A stretch of DNA of 64,000 bases from Rhizobium leguminosarum bv. viciae USDA 2370 (GTDB taxonomy: Bacteria > Pseudomonadota > Alphaproteobacteria > Rhizobiales > Rhizobiaceae). Of the stretch, positions 39,090 to 47,964 are shown in pieces. Made by a program: the position numbers and the translations under genes. The first letter of the stretch is position 1. Every line of letters starts with the position of its first letter. The notes beneath the pieces are model-generated. The model did no database searches. It had not been told where the DNA came from and saw only the letters and a list, made by a program, of their open reading frames with translations. The stretch is from assembly GCF_002008365.1 (NCBI RefSeq), contig NZ_MRDL01000022.1, positions 1 through 64,000 on the forward strand. The letters are read 5' to 3'.

Positions 39090-40451
39090 TTACTTGATGC
39101 CGTCCCAGGCGCTCTGGATTTCACCAGCAGCCTCTTCAGCGGACTTGCCGCCGACGAAATCGACCATGCCCGTCCAGAAGGCGCCGGCGCCGATCTTGCC
39201 CGGCATCAGGTCGGAACCGTCGAAGCGGAAGGTGGTGGCGGAGGTCAGGATCTCGCCTTCCTTCTTCATCTGCGGGTTGGCATAGGCCTCGGTGCTGACG
39301 CCCTTATACGGCGTCAGGAAGCTCGACTGCGCCATCCAGACCTCATGGGCGATCGGGGTCTTCAGGAAGTCGATGAAGGCGCGGGCCGTCTTCGAGTCCT
39401 TGGCGATCGAGACGAGCGTGCCGGCGCCGAGCACCGGCTTGCCGAGTTCGGGATGCGACGCAAAGGTCGGCATGTAGAAGAAGTCGGCATCCTGGCCGAG
39501 CTTCGTGCCCTCAGGGAAGAAGGACGGAATGAACGACGCCTGATGGTGCATGTAGCACTTCGGCGGAACCGCGAAGAGGCCCTTCGGGCTGTCGCGGAAA
39601 TCGGTCGAGGCCACAGCCGCGACGCCGCCATCGACGTATTTCGCGTTCTTGGCGAACTTGCCGAACTCGTCGATCGCCGCAACGACGGCCGGATCGGTGA
39701 ACTTCAGCTCGTTGGTCGTCCACTTGTCGTAGGCTTCCGGTGGCTGCATGCGCAGCATGATGTCCTCGACCCAGTCGGTCGCCGGCCAGCCGGTGGCGCC
39801 GCCAGAACCAAGACCGATGCACCAGGGAACGCCGCCATCCTTGACGATCTGATCCGTCAGGGCATGCAGTTCTTCCATGGTCGTCGGGATCTTGTAGCCG
39901 GCTTCCTCGAAGTTCTCCGGAACATACCAGACCAGCGATTTTACGTCGGCCTTATACGGGAAGGCGTAGAAGGCTTCCTTGCCGTCCTTGCCCTTGTAGG
40001 TGCCGTAACCGACCCAGCTGTCGCCGGCGCCGTAATTGTCCTTGATCCACTTGGAGTTGTCGTCGCCGAGCGGCGTCAGGAAGCCCTTGCTGGCGAGATC
40101 GGCCAGGAGGCCCGGCTGCGGCAGAACGGCGATATTCGGCGGCGAGCCTGCCTGCGTGTCGATGACAATCTGCTGTTCGTAGTTTTCGGAAGAGGAGTAT
40201 TTGACATCGATGCCGGTGGCTTCGGTGAAGTAGGCAAGAACGCTCTGGAAGAACGCCTCGTCCTCGCCGCGCCACGGCCCGAAGATCGTCAGCGGCTGCC
40301 CTTTCAGATCGGCATGAGCAGCCTTGAATTCGTCATAGCTCTTCCAGTTGAACTTGGCATCCTGTCCCGGGGCAAATTTCAGATCGGCTGCAGACGCAGT
40401 ACCGGCAAAAAGCGCTGCCACAGCAACGCCCATCAAAAATGACTTTTTCAT
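39090..40451 (-). CDS. aglE: Alpha-glucoside-binding periplasmic protein
   Basis: The 453-residue solute-binding protein has a signal peptide cut after about residue 21 (GTASA) and the extracellular solute-binding fold, with LTIFGPWRGEDEAFFQSVL near the start of the mature part. It delivers alpha-glucosides to AglF/AglG and is the first gene of aglEFGAK. A CAAAGCGCTTTG operator lies about 57 bp upstream, and aglR is divergent. Confidence 0.93.
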   Translation of the reverse strand: MKKSFLMGVAVAALFAGTASAADLKFAPGQDAKFNWKSYDEFKAAHADLKGQPLTIFGPWRGEDEAFFQSVLAYFTEATGIDVKYSSSENYEQQIVIDTQAGSPPNIAVLPQPGLLADLASKGFLTPLGDDNSKWIKDNYGAGDSWVGYGTYKGKDGKEAFYAFPYKADVKSLVWYVPENFEEAGYKIPTTMEELHALTDQIVKDGGVPWCIGLGSGGATGWPATDWVEDIMLRMQPPEAYDKWTTNELKFTDPAVVAAIDEFGKFAKNAKYVDGGVAAVASTDFRDSPKGLFAVPPKCYMHHQASFIPSFFPEGTKLGQDADFFYMPTFASHPELGKPVLGAGTLVSIAKDSKTARAFIDFLKTPIAHEVWMAQSSFLTPYKGVSTEAYANPQMKKEGEILTSATTFRFDGSDLMPGKIGAGAFWTGMVDFVGGKSAEEAAGEIQSAWDGIK

Positions 40452-40507
40452 GTGATCAACCTCCCATCACAATCCCAACCGCGCCGAATTCCCTCCAAAA
40501 GAAATTT

Positions 40508-40519
40508 CAAAGCGCTTTG
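40508..40519. promoter_or_regulatory. LacI-type operator before aglE
   Basis: CAAAGCGCTTTG is a perfect 12-bp palindrome with the central CG typical of LacI-family sites, about 57 bp before the aglE start. The same core occurs near aglR. Confidence 0.75.
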
Positions 40520-40638
40520 ACAGCCAACTCATTTCACTTTCGGGGGAATGGAGTCAAGTCAATTCGCGAAAACCCGCGGTGAACATGCTAGATATCGCAG
40601 CGCAGCAACGTCTATCGGGAAATATGGAGCGATTTTTC

Positions 40639-40666
40639 TTGAGTCAAGCGCGCCAGATGATACATA
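40639..40666 (+). promoter_or_regulatory. Possible aglR promoter
   Basis: TTGAGT, a 16-bp spacer and TACATA lie immediately before the second operator, so AglR bound there would block its own transcription. Promoter match is moderate. Confidence 0.4.
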
Positions 40667-40670
40667 ATTG

Positions 40671-40680
40671 AAAGCGCTTT
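40671..40680. promoter_or_regulatory. LacI-type operator before aglR
   Basis: AAAGCGCTTT shares its 10-bp core with the aglE operator, 163 bp away, about 70 bp before the aglR start. Two sites at this spacing could support looping. Confidence 0.75.
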
Positions 40681-40748
40681 GGATGCCACTGGGAGGCGGC
40701 AGGCCTTTTCAGGACGGCTGACGGGCGGGCCGGGAGGAAGCATAGCAG

Positions 40749-41774
40749 GTGAATCTCAAGCAGCTATCGGAATTGCTGGGGCTGTCGCAGACGACGGTGA
40801 GCCGAGCGCTGAACGGCTATCCCGAGGTCAACGAGGCGACCCGGGAGCGTGTGCTTCAGGCTGTCAAGGAAACCGGGTACCGCCCCAACAAGGCGGCGCA
40901 GCGGCTTGCGACCGGCAAGGCAGGCTCGATCGGCCTCGTCATGCCGACGGCGCCCGGCCACCAGTCCGACGTGCATTTCGGTGAATTCCTGGCCGGGCTC
41001 GGCGAAGAGGCCGTACGCCACGATTTCCACTTCGTGATCATGCCGGCCGACCCGGATGACGAGGTGGCGGCGCTGCGGCGCCTTGCCATCAGCGGCAATG
41101 TCGATGCCCTGTTCGTCGCCTATATGCGCGGCCACGACCCGCGGCTCGCCATGCTGAAATCACTCTCCATGCCCTACGTCGTGCACGGCCGCTCCTTCGG
41201 TTCGGAGCCGGACTATCCCTATCTCGACATCGACAATGAAGGGGCCTTCTACGATGCGACGCGGCTCTTGCTGCAACTCGGCCATACGCGCTTTGCGCTG
41301 ATGAACGGACCGATGCATCTCGATTTCGCCATCCGCAGGAAGAACGGCGTCATATCAGCCCTTGCCGAGCGCGGGCTGGTACTCGATGAGGGTTGCATGA
41401 GCCACGCGCTGATGACGGACGAACAAGGCCTGCTGGCGATGGAACACTTTCTGCAGTTGCCGGAGCGGCCGACGGCGATCCTCTGCTCCAGCACGGTGCT
41501 GGCGCTCGGTGCGATCCGCGCGGTCAACCAGGCCGGATTGCGGCTCGGCGAGGATATCTCGCTGATCGCCCATGACGACGTGCTGCCGCTGCTCAAACCG
41601 GAAAGCTTTTCCGTGCCGCTGACGACGACGCGCTCGTCATTGCGGGCGGCCGGCGTTCGCATCGCGCAGCGGCTGATTGGCACGGTCAAGCAGGCCGGCC
41701 CCTTCCCCGACCAGGAGCTCTGGAAGACCGAGCTGATCGTCAGAGCCTCGACCGGTCCGGTTCCCCGGGCCTAG
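40749..41774 (+). CDS. aglR: LacI-family repressor of the agl operon
   Basis: The 341-residue repressor has an N-terminal LacI helix-turn-helix (LKQLSELLGLSQTTVSRALNGYPEV), a hinge helix with NKAAQRLATGKAG, and a periplasmic-binding-type effector domain. GTG at 40749 is the start, with GGGAGG about 14 nt upstream and AGCAGGT close by. It is divergent from aglE and two operators lie between. Its inducer is probably an alpha-glucoside. Confidence 0.92.
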   Translation: MNLKQLSELLGLSQTTVSRALNGYPEVNEATRERVLQAVKETGYRPNKAAQRLATGKAGSIGLVMPTAPGHQSDVHFGEFLAGLGEEAVRHDFHFVIMPADPDDEVAALRRLAISGNVDALFVAYMRGHDPRLAMLKSLSMPYVVHGRSFGSEPDYPYLDIDNEGAFYDATRLLLQLGHTRFALMNGPMHLDFAIRRKNGVISALAERGLVLDEGCMSHALMTDEQGLLAMEHFLQLPERPTAILCSSTVLALGAIRAVNQAGLRLGEDISLIAHDDVLPLLKPESFSVPLTTTRSSLRAAGVRIAQRLIGTVKQAGPFPDQELWKTELIVRASTGPVPRA

Positions 41775-41790
41775 AGCCTTTCTGGTCTAA

Positions 41791-42690
41791 TCAAAACTGC
41801 GGCGGTGTCTGCCCTGCCGTGCGATGGGCGGCGATGACCGTGTTTGCCATCAGCATGGCGATGGTCATCGGCCCGACGCCGCCGGGAACCGGGGTGATGG
41901 TGCTGGCGACCGCGGAGACCTCTTCGAAGGCGACGTCGCCGACGAGCCGGGTCTTGCCCTCGCCTCTTTCGGGGGCTGGCACCCGGTTGATGCCGACGTC
42001 GATGACCGTCGCACCTGATTTGACCCAATCGGCCCTGACCATCTCCGGCCGGCCGACGGCGGCCACTAGGATATCGGCGTTGCGGCAGACCTCGGCGAGA
42101 TTCTTGGTCCTGGAATGAGCGATCGTCACGGTCGCATTGGCGTTGAGCAGCAATTGCGCCATCGGCTTTCCGAACAGGTTGGAGCGGCCGATGACGACGG
42201 CGTTGAGGCCGGAGAGATCCTCCCCATGGGTACGGCGGACGAAAACCATGGCGCCGGCCGGCGTGCAGGAGACCAGTCCGGTCTTCAGGTCGCCGGTTGC
42301 GAGCTTGCCGGCATTGACGACGCTCAGGCCATCGACATCCTTTTCCGGCAGGATCGACTGGATGATCGCCTCGCTGTCGAGCGGCTTCGGCAGGGGCAGC
42401 TGCACCAGGATGCCGTGGATCGACGGATCGGCATTGAGGGTGGCGACGAGGGCTGCCAGCTCCTCCTGCTTCGTCTCGGCCGGCAGCGTGTGCTGCACGG
42501 ATTTGAAGCCGCATTCCTTGGCCATGCGGCTCTTGGAACCGACATAGGCGTGGCTTGCCGGATCGTCGCCGACGATGACGACCGCAAGGCCGGTGGTGAC
42601 GCCGCTGCTCTTTTCCAGCGCCGCCGTCGCACTCTTGACCGTCTGAATGACCGATGCTGCTACGTTCTTGCCGTCGATTACTGTCGTCAC
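41791..42690 (-). CDS. folD: Bifunctional methylenetetrahydrofolate dehydrogenase/cyclohydrolase
   Basis: The 299-residue FolD interconverts 5,10-methylene- and 10-formyl-tetrahydrofolate with NADP (EC 1.5.1.5 and 3.5.4.9). Motifs include [16 protein letters not shown] (catalytic Lys region), [23 protein letters not shown] and [17 protein letters not shown] at 42690 with GGAGAG upstream gives the family N-terminus MTTVIDGKN; the TTG at 42717 is not needed. Convergent with aglR. Confidence 0.95.
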   Translation of the reverse strand: MTTVIDGKNVAASVIQTVKSATAALEKSSGVTTGLAVVIVGDDPASHAYVGSKSRMAKECGFKSVQHTLPAETKQEELAALVATLNADPSIHGILVQLPLPKPLDSEAIIQSILPEKDVDGLSVVNAGKLATGDLKTGLVSCTPAGAMVFVRRTHGEDLSGLNAVVIGRSNLFGKPMAQLLLNANATVTIAHSRTKNLAEVCRNADILVAAVGRPEMVRADWVKSGATVIDVGINRVPAPERGEGKTRLVGDVAFEEVSAVASTITPVPGGVGPMTIAMLMANTVIAAHRTAGQTPPQF

Positions 42691-42810
42691 ACGTCTCTCC
42701 GCCCTGTTTCGCGTCAATCTATGGATAGTTGACGAGCGTCAAATGCCCGCTAACGCCCTATCCTGTCGGAAAGCGGCAACGCAATATCAAAAATGCAAGG
42801 AAATGTTCGT

Positions 42811-44574
42811 TCAACGCAGCGGCTGCCGCGCTTCGCGCGCATGAACACGAAGCCGGTCGCGCAGGCCGGAGATTTCGGAGCGCAGCACCTCCATCTCGTC
42901 GACTGGCGCGGGGTCCTGTGCGAACGTCGGCGGCAGTGGGGTCTGCAGCGGGGATACCGGCATTTTCTCCCTTGCAGGATCGGCGACCGGCCGACGCAGG
43001 CGCAGCAGGAAAGCCGCGGCAAGACCGACAGCAAGACCCGCGGCCGCGCCCATCAGCGAGCGGCCGATCCGGCCATCCGTTGCCGATACCGCCGTCGCCA
43101 GTGCCGGCTTCAGGAGAACGATACGACCGTCGGCGGCCGCTCCCACCGCTGCGGACGTCGCCTCTTCCAAGCGCGAGCGCGCGGCATCGGCTTTTTCGCG
43201 CAGCTCGGTCAGACGTGACAAATCGACGCCGGTGTCCCGGCTCTGGGCGATCAGCGTGTTGCGGCGGTCATTGAGGCCCTTGCGCGCATCGACGGCGGCC
43301 TTGGCGGCGAGGTTGGCAGTCTGGGCAAGACGGGTCAGCTCCTTGCCCATATTCTCCTTCAGACCATCAGTTTCGGCCTGCTGCTGCAAGAGGCGCGGAT
43401 GGCGCGGGCCAAGCTCGGCGGAAAGCTGCGCAAGCGCTGTCTTGGCGACGGCATATTTGTCGCGCCAGTCCTGCAGCGCCGGCGAGAGCATATCGGAGGG
43501 CAACGAACCATCGAGCACCTCGGCAAGTTTTGCGGCCTTCAGCCGGTCGGTCTGCGCCTTGGCGGCAAGAATATTCTGGTCGGCCGCTTTCAGATCGGCA
43601 TCGAGCTGGTCGATCTGGCGGCGAAGATCAATCGTCACCTTGACGTTGCCCTCGCCGCTCTTTGCCGTGAAAGCGGCAAGCTCCGCCTTCGCCTCGTCAT
43701 AGGTTTTACGCAAGGCGGCATCGGTTTCGGCGTTGCCGCCAGGGCCGTCTGCTGCGGAAACCGCTTCGGCAAGCCTGGCGGCGATGCGCATGGATTTGCC
43801 GCTGTCGCCGGTCGTCACCCTGACGAGGATCGTGCCTGTCGCGGCATCGGGCAGTATCTCGACCGCATGCTTCAGCGTCGCCTCGGCGCGCGAGGCCGGA
43901 TCGGCAGCAGCACCGGTGGCCGAGAGGAGATCGAGCGCGACGCCGAGCGCATTGGCGCTGGCGCCGGCAAATTCGGGATCATGATCGAGTTTCAAGGCGG
44001 CGACCGTCGAAGCAACCGTACGCGCCGACAACAGCCCTTTCGCAGCAGCCTGGGTGAAAGCAGCACGGCTTGCCACATCCGCCTTCACGGAAAGCGTCGT
44101 TTCGGCGCGATAGAGGGCCGGTGAAGCCGGCATCAGCGCCGGCAGGCCCGCACCGACGATCGTCGCAGCCGCGACCATCGTCGCAAGACCAATGCCGCCG
44201 ACACTGCGGCGCGGCACCAGCCGGGGCTCGGCGGGCTCTTCACGGATCGCGGCCAGCGGTGAGACCATCGGCTCGTCGGCCGGAACGCTCAGCTCTCCTT
44301 CGCCCGCCGGCTCCTGAAGAAGCGGATGGCCGACGTCGTTGGCGGCCCGGAGGCGGTTGCCGAGGATGGTTTCGATGCGGTCGACCAGCGGTGCGGTGCG
44401 CGCCGCCCTGGCGCGCTGCTCCTCCAGCACCCGGCCGATGGCGCGCAGCAATTCGGCCTCGGGCGGCGCAATATCAGGCCGGCCCGACCGGGGCGCCCCG
44501 AAGGAATCCTCATGGGGGCGCTGCCCTGCGGCTGCGCGATCCTGGAAGCTGTTTCTGGCCCTGATATCGTACAT
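42811..44574 (-). CDS. Chain-length-determinant (Wzz/ExoP-type) polysaccharide co-polymerase without a kinase domain
   Basis: The protein of about 587 residues has a variable cytoplasmic N-terminus (about 1-125), a membrane helix at about 127-150, a long periplasmic region and a second helix at about 520-542. The periplasmic region opens with LYRAETTLSVKADV and contains extended coiled coils. A short cytoplasmic tail follows. This is the layout of polysaccharide co-polymerases that set chain length. The C-terminal tyrosine-kinase domain of ExoP is absent. ATG at 44574 is used; GTG at 44583 adds three residues. It is followed by folD and preceded by a glycosyltransferase gene on the same strand. 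Confidence 0.72.
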   Translation of the reverse strand: MYDIRARNSFQDRAAAGQRPHEDSFGAPRSGRPDIAPPEAELLRAIGRVLEEQRARAARTAPLVDRIETILGNRLRAANDVGHPLLQEPAGEGELSVPADEPMVSPLAAIREEPAEPRLVPRRSVGGIGLATMVAAATIVGAGLPALMPASPALYRAETTLSVKADVASRAAFTQAAAKGLLSARTVASTVAALKLDHDPEFAGASANALGVALDLLSATGAAADPASRAEATLKHAVEILPDAATGTILVRVTTGDSGKSMRIAARLAEAVSAADGPGGNAETDAALRKTYDEAKAELAAFTAKSGEGNVKVTIDLRRQIDQLDADLKAADQNILAAKAQTDRLKAAKLAEVLDGSLPSDMLSPALQDWRDKYAVAKTALAQLSAELGPRHPRLLQQQAETDGLKENMGKELTRLAQTANLAAKAAVDARKGLNDRRNTLIAQSRDTGVDLSRLTELREKADAARSRLEEATSAAVGAAADGRIVLLKPALATAVSATDGRIGRSLMGAAAGLAVGLAAAFLLRLRRPVADPAREKMPVSPLQTPLPPTFAQDPAPVDEMEVLRSEISGLRDRLRVHAREARQPLR

Positions 44575-44695
44575 TTGCGCCACATCTCATGCACATGATG
44601 GCCGAGTCCGCTCATCCGCACGGACGCAGATGATTAAGCCACTCTAAATGTTCATGGCAAAGAAATGGTTAACCGCAGCGGGTAAGAACTAAGCA

Positions 44696-44792
44696 TAATC
44701 CCTTAAATCGGAAACGATTTGAGGACAAAATTATGCGGCAATTTAAAGTGCTGCAGCGTCCTTTGCGCGTCTCAAAAGACGCGCGGCGCTGT
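44696..44792. repeat. Mosaic repeat between the glycosyltransferase and co-polymerase genes
   Basis: AAATCGGAAACGATTT and AAAATTATGCGGCAATTTAAAGTGCTGCAGCG precede GCGCGTC-TCAAAA-GACGCGC with GGCGCTG. The right half is nearly identical to 8745-8795. It ends a few bases before the glycosyltransferase stop. Confidence 0.7.
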
Positions 44793-44795
44793 GGG

Positions 44796-45635
44796 TCAGC
44801 TCGCCTTCTTACGATCCGACTGCGGCTGCAGCGCGCTGCCGTGCTCTTCCGGATAGCTGAGAATCCTTTCGCGCCGACGGAAGCGATAGCGCAGGACATG
44901 GAAGAGGAAGACCGGGATGCCGATGACATAACGGCGCCAGAGGCGCGCCGGCTCCTGCAGCAGGCGATAGGCCCATTCCAGGCGCATCATCCGCACCGTC
45001 CTCGGCGCGCGTGGGACGGCGCCTGAGACGAAGTCGAAGAGAGCGCCCACCGTCAACACCAAACGCGCATGATCGGTGCGAATATGATCGTGAACCCACT
45101 TCTCCTGCAGCGGCGTCCCCATGCCGACGATCAAGATATCGACCTTCTGGCGCTCGAGCTCCTCGATGACATCAGTGGGATCGACCTTGTCGAAGTAACC
45201 GTCGGAAACGACGACGAATTCGTGCCAGGGCGTGTGCCTGCGGAAATTTTCCGCCGCCGCCTCGACGACCGAACGCTTGCCGCCGATGAGGCCGATGCGG
45301 CGCGGGGCCTCCATGAAAGTCAGGAAGGCCGGCACGAAATCGGTGCCGTTGAGATTGGCCGGAAACGGCGAACCATGGGCGATCTGCGATGCGATGTTGA
45401 GGCCGATGCCATCCGGCAGCACCAGATTGTGCGACATGATCCGGTAATATTCGTCGTCGCGCAGCGTGGTCAGCATGTTGTGGGCATTGACGAAACAAAC
45501 CACGGTCTGGCCGACGGGAATGGAGGCCAGCTCGTTGATGAAAACGAGGGCGTCGTCCCAGCCGAGATCGCAGACCGGCAGATCGAAGATCGTCCGCCGC
45601 GATGCGAGCACCGCGAAGTTTGCAATCAGATTCAT
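44796..45635 (-). CDS. WecG/TagA/CpsF family glycosyltransferase
   Basis: The 279-residue enzyme has the family motifs FVNAHNMLTTLRDDEYYRIM, LPDGIGLNIAS, ILIVGMGTPLQEKWV and TVGALFDFVSGAVPRAP. GT26 enzymes such as WecG and TagA add a sugar to lipid-linked intermediates at the inner face of the membrane. The C-terminal 45 residues are basic and may bind membrane. ATG at 45635 with AGGAGG 5 nt upstream is clear. Pairing with the co-polymerase suggests a surface polysaccharide, but the sugar is unknown. Confidence 0.88.
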   Translation of the reverse strand: MNLIANFAVLASRRTIFDLPVCDLGWDDALVFINELASIPVGQTVVCFVNAHNMLTTLRDDEYYRIMSHNLVLPDGIGLNIASQIAHGSPFPANLNGTDFVPAFLTFMEAPRRIGLIGGKRSVVEAAAENFRRHTPWHEFVVVSDGYFDKVDPTDVIEELERQKVDILIVGMGTPLQEKWVHDHIRTDHARLVLTVGALFDFVSGAVPRAPRTVRMMRLEWAYRLLQEPARLWRRYVIGIPVFLFHVLRYRFRRRERILSYPEEHGSALQPQSDRKKAS

Positions 45636-45925
45636 TCCTACCTCCTGCCGAGGGTGCTGCATGCGCCCGACATCCCGGAAAACAAGCCCATATTTCCGCA
45701 CCGGAGGTCTCGAAAGGACCGGTCGCGTCCCGCCGGGACGCGTCGCTCCGATCCCGGATAAGCGGCGCATGCCAAGCTGTGACACCTGATATAACAGGAC
45801 GGTTTCAAACAACCCTTAGGAAAATTCCTTGAATTTCCATGCTCGCATAAGTGGTTTATTAACCACGCGCGCCAACGACAAACGGCGCCCTCAGGCGCCG
45901 TTTGTCGTCAATGATATGATGGTCC
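45636..45925. other. Intergenic leader with two hairpins
   Basis: This 290-bp gap separates the glycosyltransferase from the flagellar block upstream on the same strand. CGCGTCCC-GCC-GGGACGCG (45724-45742) could form in the glycosyltransferase leader. GACAAACGGCGCC-CTCA-GGCGCCGTTTGTC (about 45879-45909) lies just past the flagellar stop and probably ends that transcript. No gene is supported. Confidence 0.5.
45879..45909 (-). terminator. Strong hairpin ending the flagellar block
   Basis: A 13-bp perfect stem with a 4-nt loop, 17 nt after the last flagellar stop. There is no clear T run, so it may work as a 3' barrier or with Rho. Confidence 0.6.
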
Positions 45926-46465
45926 TTAGTGGGCCGCTGGCGCCGGTGCTTCGCCGGCCGGTGCGGTCTCGACGATCTTGACGGGTGTACCGACCTTCTT
46001 CGGCTGACCGGCGGAGCTTTCCTTGACCTCTTCCTTGGAGAGATAGTCGAGCTGCTCCAGCATCACTTCGGCGACGTATTCGCCACCCAAACGCTCGTTC
46101 ATGCCCTTCTTGATCTCCTCGCGGAAGGCGTTCGGATCGAAGGATTTGATGTGGGCGATATCGACCATCTTGTTGCCGACGAGCAGGCTGAAAAGCTCGT
46201 CCGTCGTCATCTCGCTCAGCGGCAATGTCACGCCTTTCAGCATGTCCTTGTTCATCATGAACGAAACGCGGCCGAGGAAGTAACCGGTGATCGCACCGTT
46301 ACCGATGATCGGTACCGTGATCGTTTCGCCCTTCACCAGTTCGAGCGCGCTCTGCTTGGAATCCGTTGCCGCCGGCGCCGGCGCGGTCGCCAGGTACACC
46401 GAGAAATAGACCGATGCCAAGGTGATGGCGCAAACCCAGACACCGGTGAGGACGAGCTTGATCAT
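45926..46465 (-). CDS. Membrane-anchored protein at the end of the flagellar block
   Basis: The 179-residue protein has one N-terminal membrane helix (about 5-27). A periplasmic domain follows with ETITVPIIGNGAITGYFLGRVSF and LSEMTTDELFSLLVGNKMVDIAHI, then an Ala/Pro/Glu-rich tail. Layout resembles FliL-like stator-associated proteins, but no signature is seen, so the resemblance is only topological. Its ATG overlaps the stop of the FlgN-like gene by 1 nt, placing it in the flagellar operon. Confidence 0.6.
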   Translation of the reverse strand: MIKLVLTGVWVCAITLASVYFSVYLATAPAPAATDSKQSALELVKGETITVPIIGNGAITGYFLGRVSFMMNKDMLKGVTLPLSEMTTDELFSLLVGNKMVDIAHIKSFDPNAFREEIKKGMNERLGGEYVAEVMLEQLDYLSKEEVKESSAGQPKKVGTPVKIVETAPAGEAPAPAAH

Positions 46466-46830
46466 CAGTTTCCACGCGCGGCGAATTGTTCCTGGGAATA
46501 GGTGCCGTCGGCATCGGCGTCCTGAACTGCGTTCTTCAGGAGGTCGGCCACGGCGCGAACCGCTTCGAGATGCGCCTCGACGCGACGGGCATTGAGAACC
46601 AGTTTCTTCTTCAGGCCGTGCAGCTGATCGAGATGGGCAGCGGCAAGCTCGGCCGGATCGGTGTCGCGGAAAAGCATCGACAGCTCGTAGAGGCAGCGGC
46701 TCTTATGCGCATTGGAGACCTTGAGATCGAACTGCGGATCGTTGCCGATCCGGGTGTTCTCATTGTCGATGATCATTTCGAGGCGTCCGAGAACGGATTT
46801 GATCCTGTATTCGTTCGAAACTATTTCCAT
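46465..46830 (-). CDS. FlgN-like helical protein of the flagellar block
   Basis: The 121-residue all-helical soluble protein begins MEIVSNEYRIKSVLGRLEMI and has long heptad-like stretches (LDQLHGLKKKLVLNARRVEAHLEAV). Size, charge and place suggest a FlgN-type export chaperone for hook-filament junction proteins FlgK and FlgL. No diagnostic motif is seen. GGGGG lies 5-9 nt before ATG. Separated from the FlgJ-like gene by a mosaic repeat. Confidence 0.55.
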   Translation of the reverse strand: MEIVSNEYRIKSVLGRLEMIIDNENTRIGNDPQFDLKVSNAHKSRCLYELSMLFRDTDPAELAAAHLDQLHGLKKKLVLNARRVEAHLEAVRAVADLLKNAVQDADADGTYSQEQFAARGN

Positions 46831-46854
46831 TGTACCCCCGGTTATGCGTCGCTT

Positions 46855-46965
46855 AGAGCATGATGCCGTGCGCGGTTTTCGGACGACATCATGCTCTAAC
46901 TGTTTAATTGAGAACGAGATTCAGATTCTAGGCCAACGGGCCTAAAGTCATCCTGTTCTATCGGA
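46855..46965. repeat. Mosaic repeat inside the flagellar block
   Basis: GAGCATGATGCCG with CGGACGACATCATGCTC and TTTAATTGAGAACGAGATTCAGATTCTAGGCC-AAC-GGGCCTAAAG followed by CATCCTGTTCTA. It is the same element as 34930-35040. The FlgJ-like TAG stop (CTA at 46948-46950) lies in its end. Confidence 0.8.
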
Positions 46966-47511
46966 CTTGGCTTCGGCGGTCGGCGTGCCAAAAGTCTTGC
47001 GCTGGAAGTCATCGATCATGCTGAGCGCGGTGTTGCGGTCATCGTCATCGGTCGAGGCATTGACGATCTTGCCTTCCTGCCGGCGCAACTGCTCACTGTA
47101 CATCTGCTTGGCAATACCGATGCCGTCACCCTTGGCCATGGTGTTGCCGAGCTGTTCGGCCATCATGCCTTTCCAGATATCGCCGGTCGCGCCCTTGCCG
47201 TAGACATCTTCGCTCTCGCTCGGCAGCATGGACTTGACGAAATTCTGCAGGACCATGGCTTCAAACTTCCGGTAGCTTTCCGGAACTTCCTCGGCCTTGG
47301 TGCGGTTCTGGATGTTGGCGAGGCCGCTCTTCTGGCCGATATGGTCGAGAACGTCGACCGTATTGGAGAAGCCCTTGCCATTCTCGGCGAGACTCGTTGC
47401 GGCAAAGGCCGCACGATTTGCCTTCAACTTTTCCTGGGCCGCCTGAACCTCCATGGGGTCGGCAGCTTTGACAACGTCCAGGACCAGATCACTGGGGGGC
47501 GAAATAGCCAC
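46948..47511 (-). CDS. flgJ: FlgJ-like rod-binding protein without muramidase domain
   Basis: The 187-residue protein carries the rod-binding motif FEAMVLQNFVKSMLPSESEDVYG (about 82-104) and GDIWKGMMAEQLGNTMAKGDGIGIAKQMY, typical of the N-terminal half of FlgJ. The muramidase half is absent, as in many alphaproteobacteria; the separate transglycosylase at 57516 may supply it. GTG at 47511 has AGAGGA about 8 nt upstream. It precedes the FlgN-like gene. Confidence 0.78.
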   Translation of the reverse strand: MAISPPSDLVLDVVKAADPMEVQAAQEKLKANRAAFAATSLAENGKGFSNTVDVLDHIGQKSGLANIQNRTKAEEVPESYRKFEAMVLQNFVKSMLPSESEDVYGKGATGDIWKGMMAEQLGNTMAKGDGIGIAKQMYSEQLRRQEGKIVNASTDDDDRNTALSMIDDFQRKTFGTPTAEAKSDRTG

Positions 47512-47543
47512 GTTACAATCCTCTGAATTTAAGATCGTAACGA

Positions 47544-47957
47544 CTATGGTTTTTGAAGCTTGCTGGAGGCTGGCGTTGCGAATTGCTGGTCGATGACATC
47601 GTAGACGGCGTTGTCATCGGCCTCGCGGCGCTCGGCGTCGAGGGCTTCCTGCATGCCCTCTTCAAAGCGGTCGCCCTTGGCGCGCTCACGCGCCAGTCGC
47701 ATCTCGTGGATCTGCTGCATGCCGGTCAGCTGCTGGTCCTTGATGCTGAGCCTGCCGAATCGGTCGGCGTAATTCTGCGAGAATGCGTGGTGGACGGGGT
47801 CCATCGAGCCGAGCGCGATGATGACGTCGTCCATCGCCGCATTGACCTCGACACGCTGACGGCTGGTTTCGGCCAGGTCGTTCTCGGCCATTCGTTCGAT
47901 ATGCCGCTGCACCGAGAGCAGTCGCTTGAGCTTCTGGGAGCGCTTCTTTTCGATCAT
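47544..47957 (-). CDS. FliJ-like coiled-coil protein
   Basis: The 137-residue, highly charged, mostly coiled-coil protein begins MIEKKRSQKLKRLLSVQRHIE and contains LARERAKGDRFEEGMQEALDAERRE. Placement straight after fliR (7-nt gap) suggests an export-apparatus helper in the manner of FliJ, the stalk of the FliI ATPase. ATG at 47957 follows GAGG. Identity beyond coiled coil is inference. Confidence 0.6.
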   Translation of the reverse strand: MIEKKRSQKLKRLLSVQRHIERMAENDLAETSRQRVEVNAAMDDVIIALGSMDPVHHAFSQNYADRFGRLSIKDQQLTGMQQIHEMRLARERAKGDRFEEGMQEALDAERREADDNAVYDVIDQQFATPASSKLQKP

Positions 47958-47964
47958 ATCAGCC

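Noticed and set aside
43399..44124. Plus-strand frame opposite the polysaccharide co-polymerase gene
   Set aside because: The minus strand encodes a two-helix protein with coiled coils; the opposite frame has no domain or ribosome site.
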